DNA of 45,645 bases from assembly GCF_947504105.1 (NCBI RefSeq), contig NZ_CANNGP010000034.1, forward strand, positions 1 through 45,645, given 5' to 3'. Both the position numbers and the translations under genes were made by a program. Shown piece after piece: positions 1-7,414 of the stretch (its first letter is position 1; each line of letters opens with the position of its first letter). The notes under the pieces are model-generated. The model searched no databases. It was not told the DNA's origin and saw only the letters and a program-made list of their open reading frames with translations. This stretch comes from an uncultured Tateyamaria sp. (GTDB taxonomy: Bacteria; Pseudomonadota; Alphaproteobacteria; Rhodobacterales; Rhodobacteraceae).

Positions 1-49
1 TCTCCGACTTCTGCTTGTCGGTATAAAACGTCCGCCCGCGGTACTTCAT
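1..49 (-). mobile_element. IS30-type transposase, N-terminal fragment cut by window edge
   Basis: Reading leftwards from ATG at 49, the frame encodes MKYRGRTFYTDKQKSE and then leaves the window. From memory this matches the N-terminus of a subgroup of IS30-family transposases, which begin MKxRxRxYYTxxQK before an MWDRWQ motif. An in-frame ATG at 73 would add eight residues, but the family start favours 49. The stretch just upstream, around 82-110, could be the terminal part of the element. Only 16 residues are visible, so the family call is tentative and intactness cannot be judged. Confidence 0.5.
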
Positions 50-321
50 ATCTAAACACTCAATCTCTCTCATAAAACTAAAGTGTTGCGACCACCCCTG
101 GAATCCTCACCCGCAAACTGTGAGTTCGACCAGACCAAGCTCTGCTGCCGCGGCGAATGTAAGCAATACGGGTTGCGACTGCAACAAGTCGGCACGTTGA
201 CGAGTGACCGCTATGGGCCGTTAGACCAACTTTGCAAAGTCCGCGTACTGCGCTTTGCAGCCATATTTTGCACCTGCCGCATCAGACGGTTTTGGTGAGA
301 AGTCCACCCCGCGTTTGTAGT
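50..321. other. Intergenic stretch without a supported gene
   Basis: No open frame here looks like a protein. The segment separates the IS30-type fragment from the broken IS110-type transposase and probably contains their ends. A 7-bp inverted repeat (arms 306-312 and 327-333, ACCCCGC/GCGGGGT, 14-nt loop) straddles the stop codon of the IS110 remnant. I see no tRNA, terminator with a T-run, or promoter that I would defend. Confidence 0.5.
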
Positions 322-1205
322 TTAGGGCGGGGTCACTTTCATTTGTCGCAACCGCGCCGACATACCGGCGACCAGCAGACGCCGGATGTATCGGTCTACC
401 TGCTTCATGATCCGGCCCAATCGTTCCTTTCCGCCACTTGAAAAGCTCACTGGGGTCAGCCCGAGCCAAGCGGCAAGTTGTCGACCATTTTTGACCTGTT
501 TTGCATTGTCGACGGTGGCCAAGATAGCTGATGCAGTCATGGGTCCAACGCCTGGGATTGCGCGCAACAGCATTACACGCTTGTCCAATTTCGAGTGCAG
601 CCGCATGCGCACCTTATACCAGCGGAAGCGAAGATGCACGGCGACGAGCTTGTAATTAAGCTGCTTGAGTACACCCACCGCAACCTAAGGTAAACTTGGC
701 TTGCCTCTACCCAAAACACCCTTGGCACAATTGACGGATGCTCCAGTTCCCTACGGGATGATGATACCAAAATTCGCCAGCAAACTGCGCAATACATTAC
801 TAAGATGGGTCCATTGCCTGAAGATCAGATCGCGGGCCCGATGAAGAAATGGCGACGCTTGTCGGGCTTCTGACTTTGGCGTGACGAGACGCATCGTTGG
901 TCTTGTAACAGCTTCACATATTGCCCCAGCGTCAACGTGGCCAGGTTTGCCGCGTTTGACATAGGGCTTCATATAATTGGTCAGGATCAACCGCACATCA
1001 TGGCCCAGCTTCGAGAGTTCTCGCTCCCAATAATGGCTGGATCAACACACCTTCATCTCACTAAAAATGGTTCAAGCTTCTCGAAAAAGGGTATGAATTG
1101 AGCGCGCCGTAGCACTCGATTGAACACAACCGTAACATTCTCAGTAATCCCATGGACTTGAAAGACATATGTGGCCCAATCGATACCAATTGTTGCAACT
1201 TGCAT
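322..1205 (-). pseudogene. IS110-family transposase, frameshifted remnant
   Basis: Three pieces of one IS110 transposase lie in order but in different frames. The N-terminal piece (1205 to 1053) starts MQVATIGIDWATYVFQVHGI, the DEDD RuvC-like start of the family, with a good ribosome site (AAAGGAGCT) upstream. The middle piece (about 1035 to 751) includes HYWERELSKLGHDVRLI and later ADAICEAVTRPTMR-like residues (here VDAGAICEAVTRPTMR). The C-terminal piece (678 to 322) carries the Transposase_20 helix-hairpin-helix segment, with IPGVGPMTASAI and later LAAWLGLTP. At least two frame changes and small deletions reduce the length to about 294 codons, against roughly 340 for the family. The gene cannot make a functional transposase. 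IS110 elements lack typical terminal inverted repeats, so the element's ends are not defined here. Confidence 0.85.
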
Positions 1206-1355
1206 TGGGTAGCTCCTTTCCTGGCAGTGATACATAACTGCGCTATAGCGCAGTGCGACACCAGGGGAGCAGGAGCTATCCACCCCATCAGCTTTGGCGG
1301 GTCGAACCGAGGGGTTTGACCGTTGGTATCCTTTCCACTCTGCGGTCCGGTTATG

Positions 1356-1974
1356 TCAATTCGGTGCCGCCATCAGCGCGTCGTCGATTTTTGCGCGCCC
1401 ACACTGCTGCGGGGTGCGCCGCCAGGCGTTTGACGTATTTCGCAGATCCTTGTCTATCAAGCAAAGCACCGAGCATCTTTTCTCAGAGAATTTGTGAACC
1501 AACACATACATCAGCGGCATTGAACGCCCCTCCGGTGGCATCGCGGCAAGCGCGTCGGCGACCGCCTCCAGCGAGCCGTAACTGGACCGCTCTGGCGCCT
1601 GCAGGTCGTCGGGCAGTTCAAAACTGAAGTAGGAGTTGGTGATTGCCACCTCGCCTGGTTCCGCAGCGAAGGACATCCAACACCGGTAGACCGCGTTTTC
1701 AGGGGTGCCTGGCCTGGTTCCGGAGCGAGAGTCCTACCTCACGGAAGACGGCAGCCAGGCAAGCGCAGCGGACAGCGGCTTCGGTCACTACGGCGTACCC
1801 ATGCCGCATAGTCGGAACCTTGCCCATAGGATTAATCTTCAGATAGTCCGGCAATTTCATGGGCGGCCCATAGTCTAGAACACGCGTCTCGTAGGGCTGA
1901 CCCACTTCCTCTAACATCCAACGCACGATGCATCCGCGTGACATGGGATTTATGTAAAAGATGATCCCAGCCAT
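1356..1974 (-). pseudogene. Glutathione S-transferase, multiply frameshifted
   Basis: The N-terminal thioredoxin-like half starts at ATG 1974 (or 1998) and reads MAGIIFYINPMSRGCIVRWM, followed by LEEVGQPYETRVLDYGPP and a KVPTMRHG motif with the cis-proline of GSTs. Near 1700 the homology jumps to a second frame, where AVYRCWMSFAAEPGEVAITN matches the usual YYRWMFFAAGPVE region. Near 1530 it shifts again, where AFNAADVCVGSQI is the GST N-capping box region. The C-terminus continues as KYVKRLAAHPAAV in one frame and RAKIDDALMAAPN in another. At least three frameshifts mean no active enzyme is made. A separate, intact GST of another subgroup lies at 12098-12688. The position beside the broken IS110 copy suggests a region under relaxed selection. 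Confidence 0.8.
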
Positions 1975-2141
1975 TGGTGGTGCCTCCTTGTTCGCCATTT
2001 GATTGGCAATATTCGGCCATCGCGCCGATGTATGATTAAAGGAACACGGAGAGGTGCTATGGACGGGAACTAGCGTTTTCTCTCATCACTGGCAGAAGTC
2101 GCAAGCTCGAAACCTTTCGCAATGCACGCCGCGTTTCTCCA

Positions 2142-2170
2142 CAAAAAAACCCGGGCACTCAGGCCCGGGC
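2142..2170 (-). terminator. Intrinsic terminator of the response regulator
   Basis: CCCGGGC at 2150-2156 pairs with GCCCGGG at 2163-2169 around a 6-nt loop. On the minus strand it is followed by seven T residues (the A-run at 2143-2149). It lies about 110 bases past the stop of the regulator gene. Confidence 0.85.
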
Positions 2171-2277
2171 AAGTCCAACAGGGAGGTGCATGTTTTGCCG
2201 CAACGCGGCCCCGACATGCGCGGGTGTTTGTACATCTAAACCATACGCATCAGCATGCGCTTTGACTCAGATCAACC

Positions 2278-2964
2278 TTACGCCATCAGACGATATCCAC
2301 CGGATTCGGTCACAAGAAGGCGGGCATTTGACGGATCTGGTTCAATTTTCTGGCGCAGACGGTAGATATGCGTCTCAAGCGTGTGGGTCGTGACGCCTGC
2401 GTTGTACCCCCAAACCTCGTGCAGAAGCACGTCGCGCGCCACCACGCCTTCGGTCGAACGGTAGAGGAACTTGAGGATGTTCGTTTCTTTCTCCGTCAGG
2501 CGGATTTTGCGGTCATCCTCGGTGATCAGCATCTTCACGGACGGCTTGAACGTATATGGCCCAAGGGTAAAGACGGCGTCTTCGGACTGTTCATGCTGCC
2601 GCAACTGGGCACGGATGCGGGCCAAAAGGACAGGGAATTTGAAAGGTTTGCTGACATAGTCATTAGCGCCTGCATCAAGGCCAAGGATCGTGTCGGCGTC
2701 GGTGTCGTGACCCGTCAGCATCAGGATAGGCGACTTGACCCCCTGCTTGCGCATCACACGGCACAGTTCGCGGCCGTCCGTATCGGGCAGACCCACGTCA
2801 AGGATTACGAGGTCGTAGATCGCTTCCTTGGCCTTAACCAGCGCGTCCTGACCGTTGCCAGCCTCGAACACGTCGAAATCTTCGGTCATGATCAGCTGTT
2901 CGCTGAGCGCCTCGCGCAGGTCTTCGTCATCGTCGACCAGCAGGATTTTCTTCAATTGCGCCAT
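2278..2964 (-). CDS. OmpR/PhoB-family response regulator, CenR-like
   Basis: The product is a DNA-binding two-component response regulator of 228 residues, a normal length. The receiver domain (about 6-120) has the acidic cluster D11-D13, phospho-acceptor D56 in LVILDVGLPD, T84 and K106 in SKPFKF. The C-terminal winged helix (about 130-226) ends with the recognition helix TTHTLETHIYRLRQKI and the wing ESGGYRLM. The segment LARIRAQLRQHEQSEDA is, as I recall, typical of the conserved alphaproteobacterial CenR group, which controls envelope and division genes in Rhodobacter. That assignment is an inference. No histidine kinase is adjacent, so it is an orphan by position. The start is well supported by GGGAGAAGAGG before the ATG. 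Transcription is divergent from ribA and ends at a strong terminator. Confidence 0.9.
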   Translation of the reverse strand: MAQLKKILLVDDDEDLREALSEQLIMTEDFDVFEAGNGQDALVKAKEAIYDLVILDVGLPDTDGRELCRVMRKQGVKSPILMLTGHDTDADTILGLDAGANDYVSKPFKFPVLLARIRAQLRQHEQSEDAVFTLGPYTFKPSVKMLITEDDRKIRLTEKETNILKFLYRSTEGVVARDVLLHEVWGYNAGVTTHTLETHIYRLRQKIEPDPSNARLLVTESGGYRLMA

Positions 2965-3024
2965 GGGCCTCTTCTCCCTTGATGTTAAATGATAGATGCG
3001 CTGCCGTTGTCATTTCAGCAAGTT

Positions 3025-3048
3025 ATGGGCGTTTTGTTTCACGCCCAT
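3025..3048. promoter_or_regulatory. Inverted repeat in the cenR-like/ribA divergent region
   Basis: ATGGGCG (3025-3031) and CGCCCAT (3042-3048) form perfect 7-bp arms around a 10-nt AT-rich spacer. The repeat lies between two divergent genes, 61 bases upstream of the regulator start and 79 upstream of the chosen ribA start. It could be a dimer operator or a leader hairpin; which one is not shown by the sequence. Confidence 0.4.
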
Positions 3049-3126
3049 GTGTCGGTGAGCGGGCAAATGTTTCAATTCTTGTGCGATTTGCTTATGTCGG
3101 GTGGGGCGACGAGAGGGATTTGTTAC

Positions 3127-4215
3127 ATGGGACTGGGCCCGGACATCACGGAAACGCTGGCACGGGCACGGGCCGATCTGCGGATGGGCGTGCCGATTGT
3201 GGTGCTGGGCGACGCCCATGTGCTGGCTGTAGCCGTCGAGACTTTGACAGAGGCACGTTTGGTCGGGATGCGCGCCCTTGGCGCGGCACCAGAGCTGGCG
3301 CTGACAGGCTGGCGGGCGGATACGTTGAAGGCGCGCGTTTACGATGGTGATGTGGCCCGAATTGCGGTGCCCGATGCCGCCGCGCTGGGGTGGTTGAAGT
3401 CTCTGGCCGATCCCGCGGATGATTTAGCGACACCGATGAAGGGGCCCTTACGTTCTGTCCGCGACGGGGATGCGGCCCCGCATCGTGCAGCACTACAGCT
3501 GTGTAAGTCGGCGCGGCTATTGCCCGCTGCGCTCTGTGTTCGGATCACCGAGGGCTTGGCGTTTGCCGCCACACATGGGCTGACGGCTGTTCCACTTGCT
3601 TTGGCAGCGCCATTGTTGGGCGGCTCAAGCCTGCTGCATCCTGTCGTTCAGGCCCGATTGCCGGTCGAGGCATCCGAGGCCGGGCGGTTGCATGTCTTCC
3701 GCCCCGAGGATGGCGGGGAAGAGCACTATGCGTTCGAGATTGGCCGCCCTGATCGTGGCAGGCCCGTTCTGGCCCGCTTGCATTCGGCCTGTTTCACGGG
3801 CGACGTGATGGGCAGTTTGAAATGCGATTGCGGACCACAGTTGCGTGGCGCTTTGGCACAGATGGGGGCCGAGGGTGCGGGTGTTCTGCTGTACATGAAC
3901 CAGGAAGGGCGCGGGATTGGCCTTGCCAACAAGATGCGCGCCTATGCATTGCAGGATCAGGGATTTGACACGGTTGACGCGAACCACCGCCTTGGGTTCG
4001 AGGATGACGAGCGGGACTTTCGTTTGGGATCGGATATTCTGAAGTCCTTGGGCTTCAGTGCCGTGCGTTTGCTGACGAACAACCCTGCGAAGGTGGCGAT
4101 GATGGAAGCCAGCGGCGTCACCGTGGCCGAGCGTGTGCCGTTGAAGGTGGGTGAGAACCAGTTCAACCGTGACTACCTGGCGACCAAGGCTGCGAAATCG
4201 GGACACCTACTGTGA
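3127..4215 (+). CDS. ribA: GTP cyclohydrolase II (RibA) with an extra N-terminal domain
   Basis: RibA opens GTP to 2,5-diamino-6-ribosylamino-pyrimidinone phosphate, formate and pyrophosphate, the first step of riboflavin synthesis in the cytosol. The catalytic half (about 165-355) has the zinc ligands Cys222, Cys233 and Cys235 (CFTGDVMGSLKCDCG) and the GTP-binding, nucleophilic-Arg segment LYMNQEGRGIGLANK. The C-terminus has LLTNNPAKV. At 362 residues it is far longer than E. coli RibA (about 196). The first 160 residues look like a degenerate RibB (DHBP synthase) domain lacking its acidic active-site cluster. The frame is open further upstream (to 2989), but ATG 3127 is chosen because GAGAGGGA lies just ahead and MGLGPDITETL begins the conserved part. 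The stop overlaps the next gene by 4 bases. Confidence 0.92.
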   Translation: MGLGPDITETLARARADLRMGVPIVVLGDAHVLAVAVETLTEARLVGMRALGAAPELALTGWRADTLKARVYDGDVARIAVPDAAALGWLKSLADPADDLATPMKGPLRSVRDGDAAPHRAALQLCKSARLLPAALCVRITEGLAFAATHGLTAVPLALAAPLLGGSSLLHPVVQARLPVEASEAGRLHVFRPEDGGEEHYAFEIGRPDRGRPVLARLHSACFTGDVMGSLKCDCGPQLRGALAQMGAEGAGVLLYMNQEGRGIGLANKMRAYALQDQGFDTVDANHRLGFEDDERDFRLGSDILKSLGFSAVRLLTNNPAKVAMMEASGVTVAERVPLKVGENQFNRDYLATKAAKSGHLL

Positions 4216-4706
4216 CACCGCGGGACATGGTGGTCACGCCACGCGGTTTGCGGTTTGCCGGGCGGTGGTTTCCCTGCACGATTGGCAAGGGCGGCATCAG
4301 CGACACGAAGCGTGAGGGCGACGGAGCCACACCCCGCGGCTGTCACAGGATTGTGGGTATGTTGTATCGTCCGGATCGCATGGCGGCCCCTACAGATTGG
4401 GCTGTGCCAATACACCCCGGTAACCTGTGGTCTGACGATACTGACGACGACGATTACAATCACATGGTGCGCGCGCCCTATGCGCCAAGTCATGAAGTAC
4501 TGCGCCGCGCCGATCCGCTTTATGACCTGGTCATTCTGACCGATTGGAACTGGCCCTATGCCGTGCCAGAACATGGATCTGCGATCTTTATCCATCGCTG
4601 GCGAAGGCCCGGTTTTCCAACGGAGGGATGTATCGCGCTGAGACCCGATCATCTGGGATGGATTGCGCGGTGTATCCGTTACGAGACACGGCTGATCGTT
4701 ATCTGA
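4212..4706 (+). CDS. L,D-transpeptidase family protein (YkuD-like)
   Basis: This family makes or exchanges meso-DAP cross-links in peptidoglycan, or anchors proteins to it, using a catalytic cysteine. The 164-residue protein carries the signature HGSAIFIH (121-128), then PTEGC with catalytic Cys140 followed by IAL, so His128 and Cys140 are in place. No signal peptide or membrane segment is evident at the N-terminus (MTPRDMVVTPRGL). This is unusual for a periplasmic enzyme but seen in short single-domain members. The start is GTG at 4212, inside the ribA stop (GTGA overlap), implying translational coupling with ribA. The functional link to riboflavin is not obvious; this may simply be co-transcription. 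Transcription converges with yggS, whose end lies 49 bases away. Confidence 0.82.
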   Translation: MTPRDMVVTPRGLRFAGRWFPCTIGKGGISDTKREGDGATPRGCHRIVGMLYRPDRMAAPTDWAVPIHPGNLWSDDTDDDDYNHMVRAPYAPSHEVLRRADPLYDLVILTDWNWPYAVPEHGSAIFIHRWRRPGFPTEGCIALRPDHLGWIARCIRYETRLIVI

Positions 4707-4755
4707 CCGCGAAGCGCTTGGTTGGCCCGCAACGGGATCGGAATGTATCCCGGCC

Positions 4756-5412
4756 CTACGCAGAAGCGGTGCGTGCACCGAAAATCGCAGAGCCAACGCG
4801 CACATGGGTTGCGCCCAGTGCGATTGCGCTTTCGAAGTCGCTGCTCATCCCCATGGACAGGCCCGTCAAATCGTTGCGCGCAGCAATTTTGGCCAAAAGG
4901 GAGAAGTGGAGCGATGGCTCTTCATCCACCGGCGGGATGCACATCAAACCACGTACCGGCAGTGCAAGCGCACGGCATTCGGCAATGAAGGCATCCGCAT
5001 CTGCGGGCAACACGCCTGCTTTCTGCGCCTCTTCGCCCGTGTTGACCTGAAGAAAAAGTTCCGGGCATTTGCCCATCTCTTGCGCAAGCCGCGCAATGGT
5101 TTTGGCCAGTTTGGGGCGGTCGACCGAATGGATGGCCTGGAACAGCTCCATCGCCTGTCGTGCCTTGTTGCTTTGGAGGGGGCCAATCAGATGCACGTTG
5201 ATTTCGCCATATTGGTCGCGGAAATCGGGCCATTTGCCTGCCGCCTCCTGCACACGGTTCTCGCCAAAAAGGCGGTGTCCTTCATCCAGTACCGCTTGAA
5301 CCCGGTCCAGCGGCTGCACTTTGCTGACTGCGATCAGATTGACCGTATTGGCTGCCCGCCCGGCCTTCGCACAGGCGGCTTCGATCCTGGAGTTAATTTC
5401 GGAAAGGGACAT
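4756..5412 (-). CDS. yggS: YggS-family pyridoxal phosphate homeostasis protein
   Basis: This is a cytosolic single-domain PLP-binding protein (PLPBP/YggS/PROSC family) that buffers free pyridoxal phosphate and affects amino-acid and keto-acid pools; no enzymatic reaction is established for it. At 218 residues it has the usual length. The PLP lysine is Lys31 in NLIAVSKVQP. Other family marks are GENRVQEAAGKW, HLIGPLQSNKA, VNTGEEAQKAG, GLMCIPP and SMGMSSDFESAI with a C-terminal VRVGSAIFG. ATG 5412 is preceded by AGGTG at a normal distance. It is transcribed as a single gene upstream of the porin terminator and on the same strand as the porin, but separated from it. Confidence 0.93.
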   Translation of the reverse strand: MSLSEINSRIEAACAKAGRAANTVNLIAVSKVQPLDRVQAVLDEGHRLFGENRVQEAAGKWPDFRDQYGEINVHLIGPLQSNKARQAMELFQAIHSVDRPKLAKTIARLAQEMGKCPELFLQVNTGEEAQKAGVLPADADAFIAECRALALPVRGLMCIPPVDEEPSLHFSLLAKIAARNDLTGLSMGMSSDFESAIALGATHVRVGSAIFGARTASA

Positions 5413-5483
5413 GGGTGCACCTGTTGCGTCGGGATATCACGCAGAAAGCATGGTGCGGACGCAATTGCAAAGGGGCCAGAAAT

Positions 5484-5511
5484 GAAAAGGGGCAGGCCAA
5501 CGGCCCGCCCC
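5484..5511 (-). terminator. Intrinsic terminator of the porin gene
   Basis: On the minus strand GGGGCGGGCC pairs with GGCCTGCCCC (5489-5511, one G-T mismatch, 3-nt loop) and is followed by TTTTC. It starts 24 bases past the porin stop, as expected for a highly expressed outer-membrane protein gene. Confidence 0.85.
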
Positions 5512-5535
5512 AAATCTTTTGGATGTCGTCAACTA

Positions 5536-6573
5536 TCAGAAGTTGAAGACCACACCCAGGTCGGCGAAGGTGTCGCCGTCTTGCAGTTGGCCAACACCAC
5601 CGCGCAGCGATACACCACCGCCCAGCGAGTGCTGGAAGCCGATGCCGTACACTTCGTCTTCGTCATCAACGCCGGTGTCAGCAAATGCGAAACGGATTTC
5701 GGTTGCTGCGCCAACATCGTACTTGACCGAGAAGCCATACGACGTGTCGTCATTGGCATCGTAGTCAGCGATCAGGATCGAGAAGGCCAGTGCGCCGATT
5801 TCGCCGCCGAACGACAACGCGTAGAAGTCGTTGTCAATCGAAGCAGTCGATGTATCGGTTTCGGTGGTGAAAGCGTCTGCGTCTTCGTTACCGAATGCAA
5901 CACCAACCGAGTAGTTGCCGAAGTTGTAGCCGAAGCCAATCTGATACTCTTCACGCTCGATGTCGTCGCCTTGAGCGGCACCAGCTGCAACCAGTTGTGC
6001 ATCAAGGGTACCGTTATCTGCTGCGTCTGCAGGAACACCACCAACACGCGCATCATCAGTGATCGAAGCAGACACTGTGAAATCACCAACAGTGTAGCGC
6101 AGTTTCACAGTAGGCGCGATATCGTCCGATCCTGTGCCGAAGCCCGAAGCAGGCAGGCCAAACCCTGACGACTGTTCGATCGACGATGTCAAACCAACAC
6201 CGTAACCGTAGTAGTCAACGACATCACCCGAGTCGAGCACGTCGGACACGTGGCCAACGTCCAGGCGGAAGCCGCCGGTCGAAACGGCAAAACCTGCTGC
6301 GGAGTTGTTAGCAACGTTGGACGAGCCATTCGCATTGTCATCTGTTTGGAAGCGGATACGGCCTTCAAATTCCAGACCATTGTCGGAAGTTGTTGTGCCG
6401 GTCGCAGTCAGACGGAAACGCTGTTCGATGCGAACGTCGTCATTGCCTGCAGTAGCATCGTTGCCTTCGTCATAAACGAGGCCGAAACGGCCAAAGCCGC
6501 CAAAGCTAACTTCTGCAGCGGCCATGCCAGTCGTGGCAACCAGTGCAGTTGTAGCGAAGAGAACTTTTTTCAT
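5536..6573 (-). CDS. Gram-negative outer-membrane porin
   Basis: The 345-residue precursor has a clear signal peptide (MKKVLFATTALVATTGMAAA, cleavage before EVSFGG). The rest is rich in short alternating beta strands, glycine and acidic residues, and ends with the C-terminal phenylalanine (GVVFNF) that directs beta-barrel insertion. The overall pattern matches the alphaproteobacterial general porins (Porin_4 type) that form trimeric diffusion channels. Low lysine and abundant Asp suggest a marine, acidic loop surface. The start is firm: GAGGGAAAACTC precedes the ATG. A 265-base region separates it from the divergent DUF3576 gene and probably holds a strong promoter and leader, with a short hairpin ACCGG/CCGGT around 6606-6620. 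Substrate selectivity cannot be read from the sequence. Confidence 0.9.
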   Translation of the reverse strand: MKKVLFATTALVATTGMAAAEVSFGGFGRFGLVYDEGNDATAGNDDVRIEQRFRLTATGTTTSDNGLEFEGRIRFQTDDNANGSSNVANNSAAGFAVSTGGFRLDVGHVSDVLDSGDVVDYYGYGVGLTSSIEQSSGFGLPASGFGTGSDDIAPTVKLRYTVGDFTVSASITDDARVGGVPADAADNGTLDAQLVAAGAAQGDDIEREEYQIGFGYNFGNYSVGVAFGNEDADAFTTETDTSTASIDNDFYALSFGGEIGALAFSILIADYDANDDTSYGFSVKYDVGAATEIRFAFADTGVDDEDEVYGIGFQHSLGGGVSLRGGVGQLQDGDTFADLGVVFNF

Positions 6574-6838
6574 GAGTTTTCCCTCGGTTTTCAGTCACAC
6601 GCCCTAACCGGGGAATCCGGTGAGGGGATGGATGCTGTCTCAACCATTTGCCGGGTCATCTCAAGCGACGCATCAGGTCAGGGCCGCAATTCGGACATGG
6701 TTGGTGCAGCTTTGCCACAGTACCGCCATCCCACAAAGGTCACTTTTCTATCACGTCTGCCTGGTATGTGACCCTGTCTTGCGAGCGCAGGTCAACTTGG
6801 CTATCACGGGCGTCAACGAATATGGGTTGGGAATTCCG

Positions 6839-7333
6839 ATGCTTAAAACGCGCGTGTTGGGCCGGTTGGCCGTTCTTTCCTTGGCGGTGTTGCTGGCCGG
6901 GTGCGGCGGGCGCATTGGCTTGACCGATCCTGACTCTGAACGCATCGTCGGCGACGGCGACAGCGCGCGCGAGCGCGATATCCGGTCAGGAACAACTCTT
7001 GGTGAGGCTTTGCGTGCGCGGCGCAACCAGGAATCCATTGTTCGCGTCAACAAGTACATTTGGTCAGCCAGCCTTCAGGTCTTGGATTTCCTTCCAATTC
7101 AATCCGTTGATCCGTTCACTGGGGTAATCGTTACTGGGTTCGGCACCCCTCCCGGCGGCGGACGCGCCTATCGCGCAACCGTTCTGATCGGGGATCCGGC
7201 GCTGGATGCCCGTTCGCTCAACGTCGCCTTGCAAACGCGCAATGGCCCGGCCAGCACAGCGACCGTGCGGGCGATCGAAGATGCGATCCTGACACGGGCT
7301 CGCCAACTACGGGTGGCTGATAACCGCCTTTAG
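6839..7333 (+). CDS. DUF3576 lipoprotein
   Basis: This is a 164-residue predicted lipoprotein. The lipobox LLAGC places the lipidated cysteine at residue 21, after a basic-hydrophobic signal (MLKTRVLGRLAVLSLAVLL). The rest, with VNKYIWSASLQVLDFLPIQS, GGVIVTGFG-like (GVIVTGFGTPPGGGRAYRA) and RARQLRVAD, fits the DUF3576 family as I know it from alphaproteobacteria. Function is unknown; envelope location is inferred from the lipobox. The frame extends upstream to 6620, but ATG 6839 is the start that begins the signal peptide. It lies just upstream of leuS on the same strand, yet is separated from it by a terminator. Confidence 0.85.
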   Translation: MLKTRVLGRLAVLSLAVLLAGCGGRIGLTDPDSERIVGDGDSARERDIRSGTTLGEALRARRNQESIVRVNKYIWSASLQVLDFLPIQSVDPFTGVIVTGFGTPPGGGRAYRATVLIGDPALDARSLNVALQTRNGPASTATVRAIEDAILTRARQLRVADNRL

Positions 7334-7369
7334 GCCCTTTCGGCGCACCCCATTCCCTATTATCAGATG

Positions 7370-7395
7370 CGCCGGGCTTCATGCCCGGCGTTTTT
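7370..7395 (+). terminator. Intrinsic terminator between DUF3576 gene and leuS
   Basis: CGCCGGGC (7370-7377) pairs perfectly with GCCCGGCG (7383-7390) around a TTCAT loop and is followed by five Ts. It lies only 20 bases before the leuS start codon, so the leuS operon promoter must overlap or lie inside it, or leuS is partly fed by read-through. Confidence 0.8.
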
Positions 7396-7414
7396 ACATT
7401 CAGGACCAGAACCC

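Noticed and set aside
2965-3126. FMN riboswitch upstream of ribA
   Set aside because: Only a simple 7-bp inverted repeat is present; the conserved multi-stem FMN element (for example its GAxGGTGAAATTCC-type core) is not seen.
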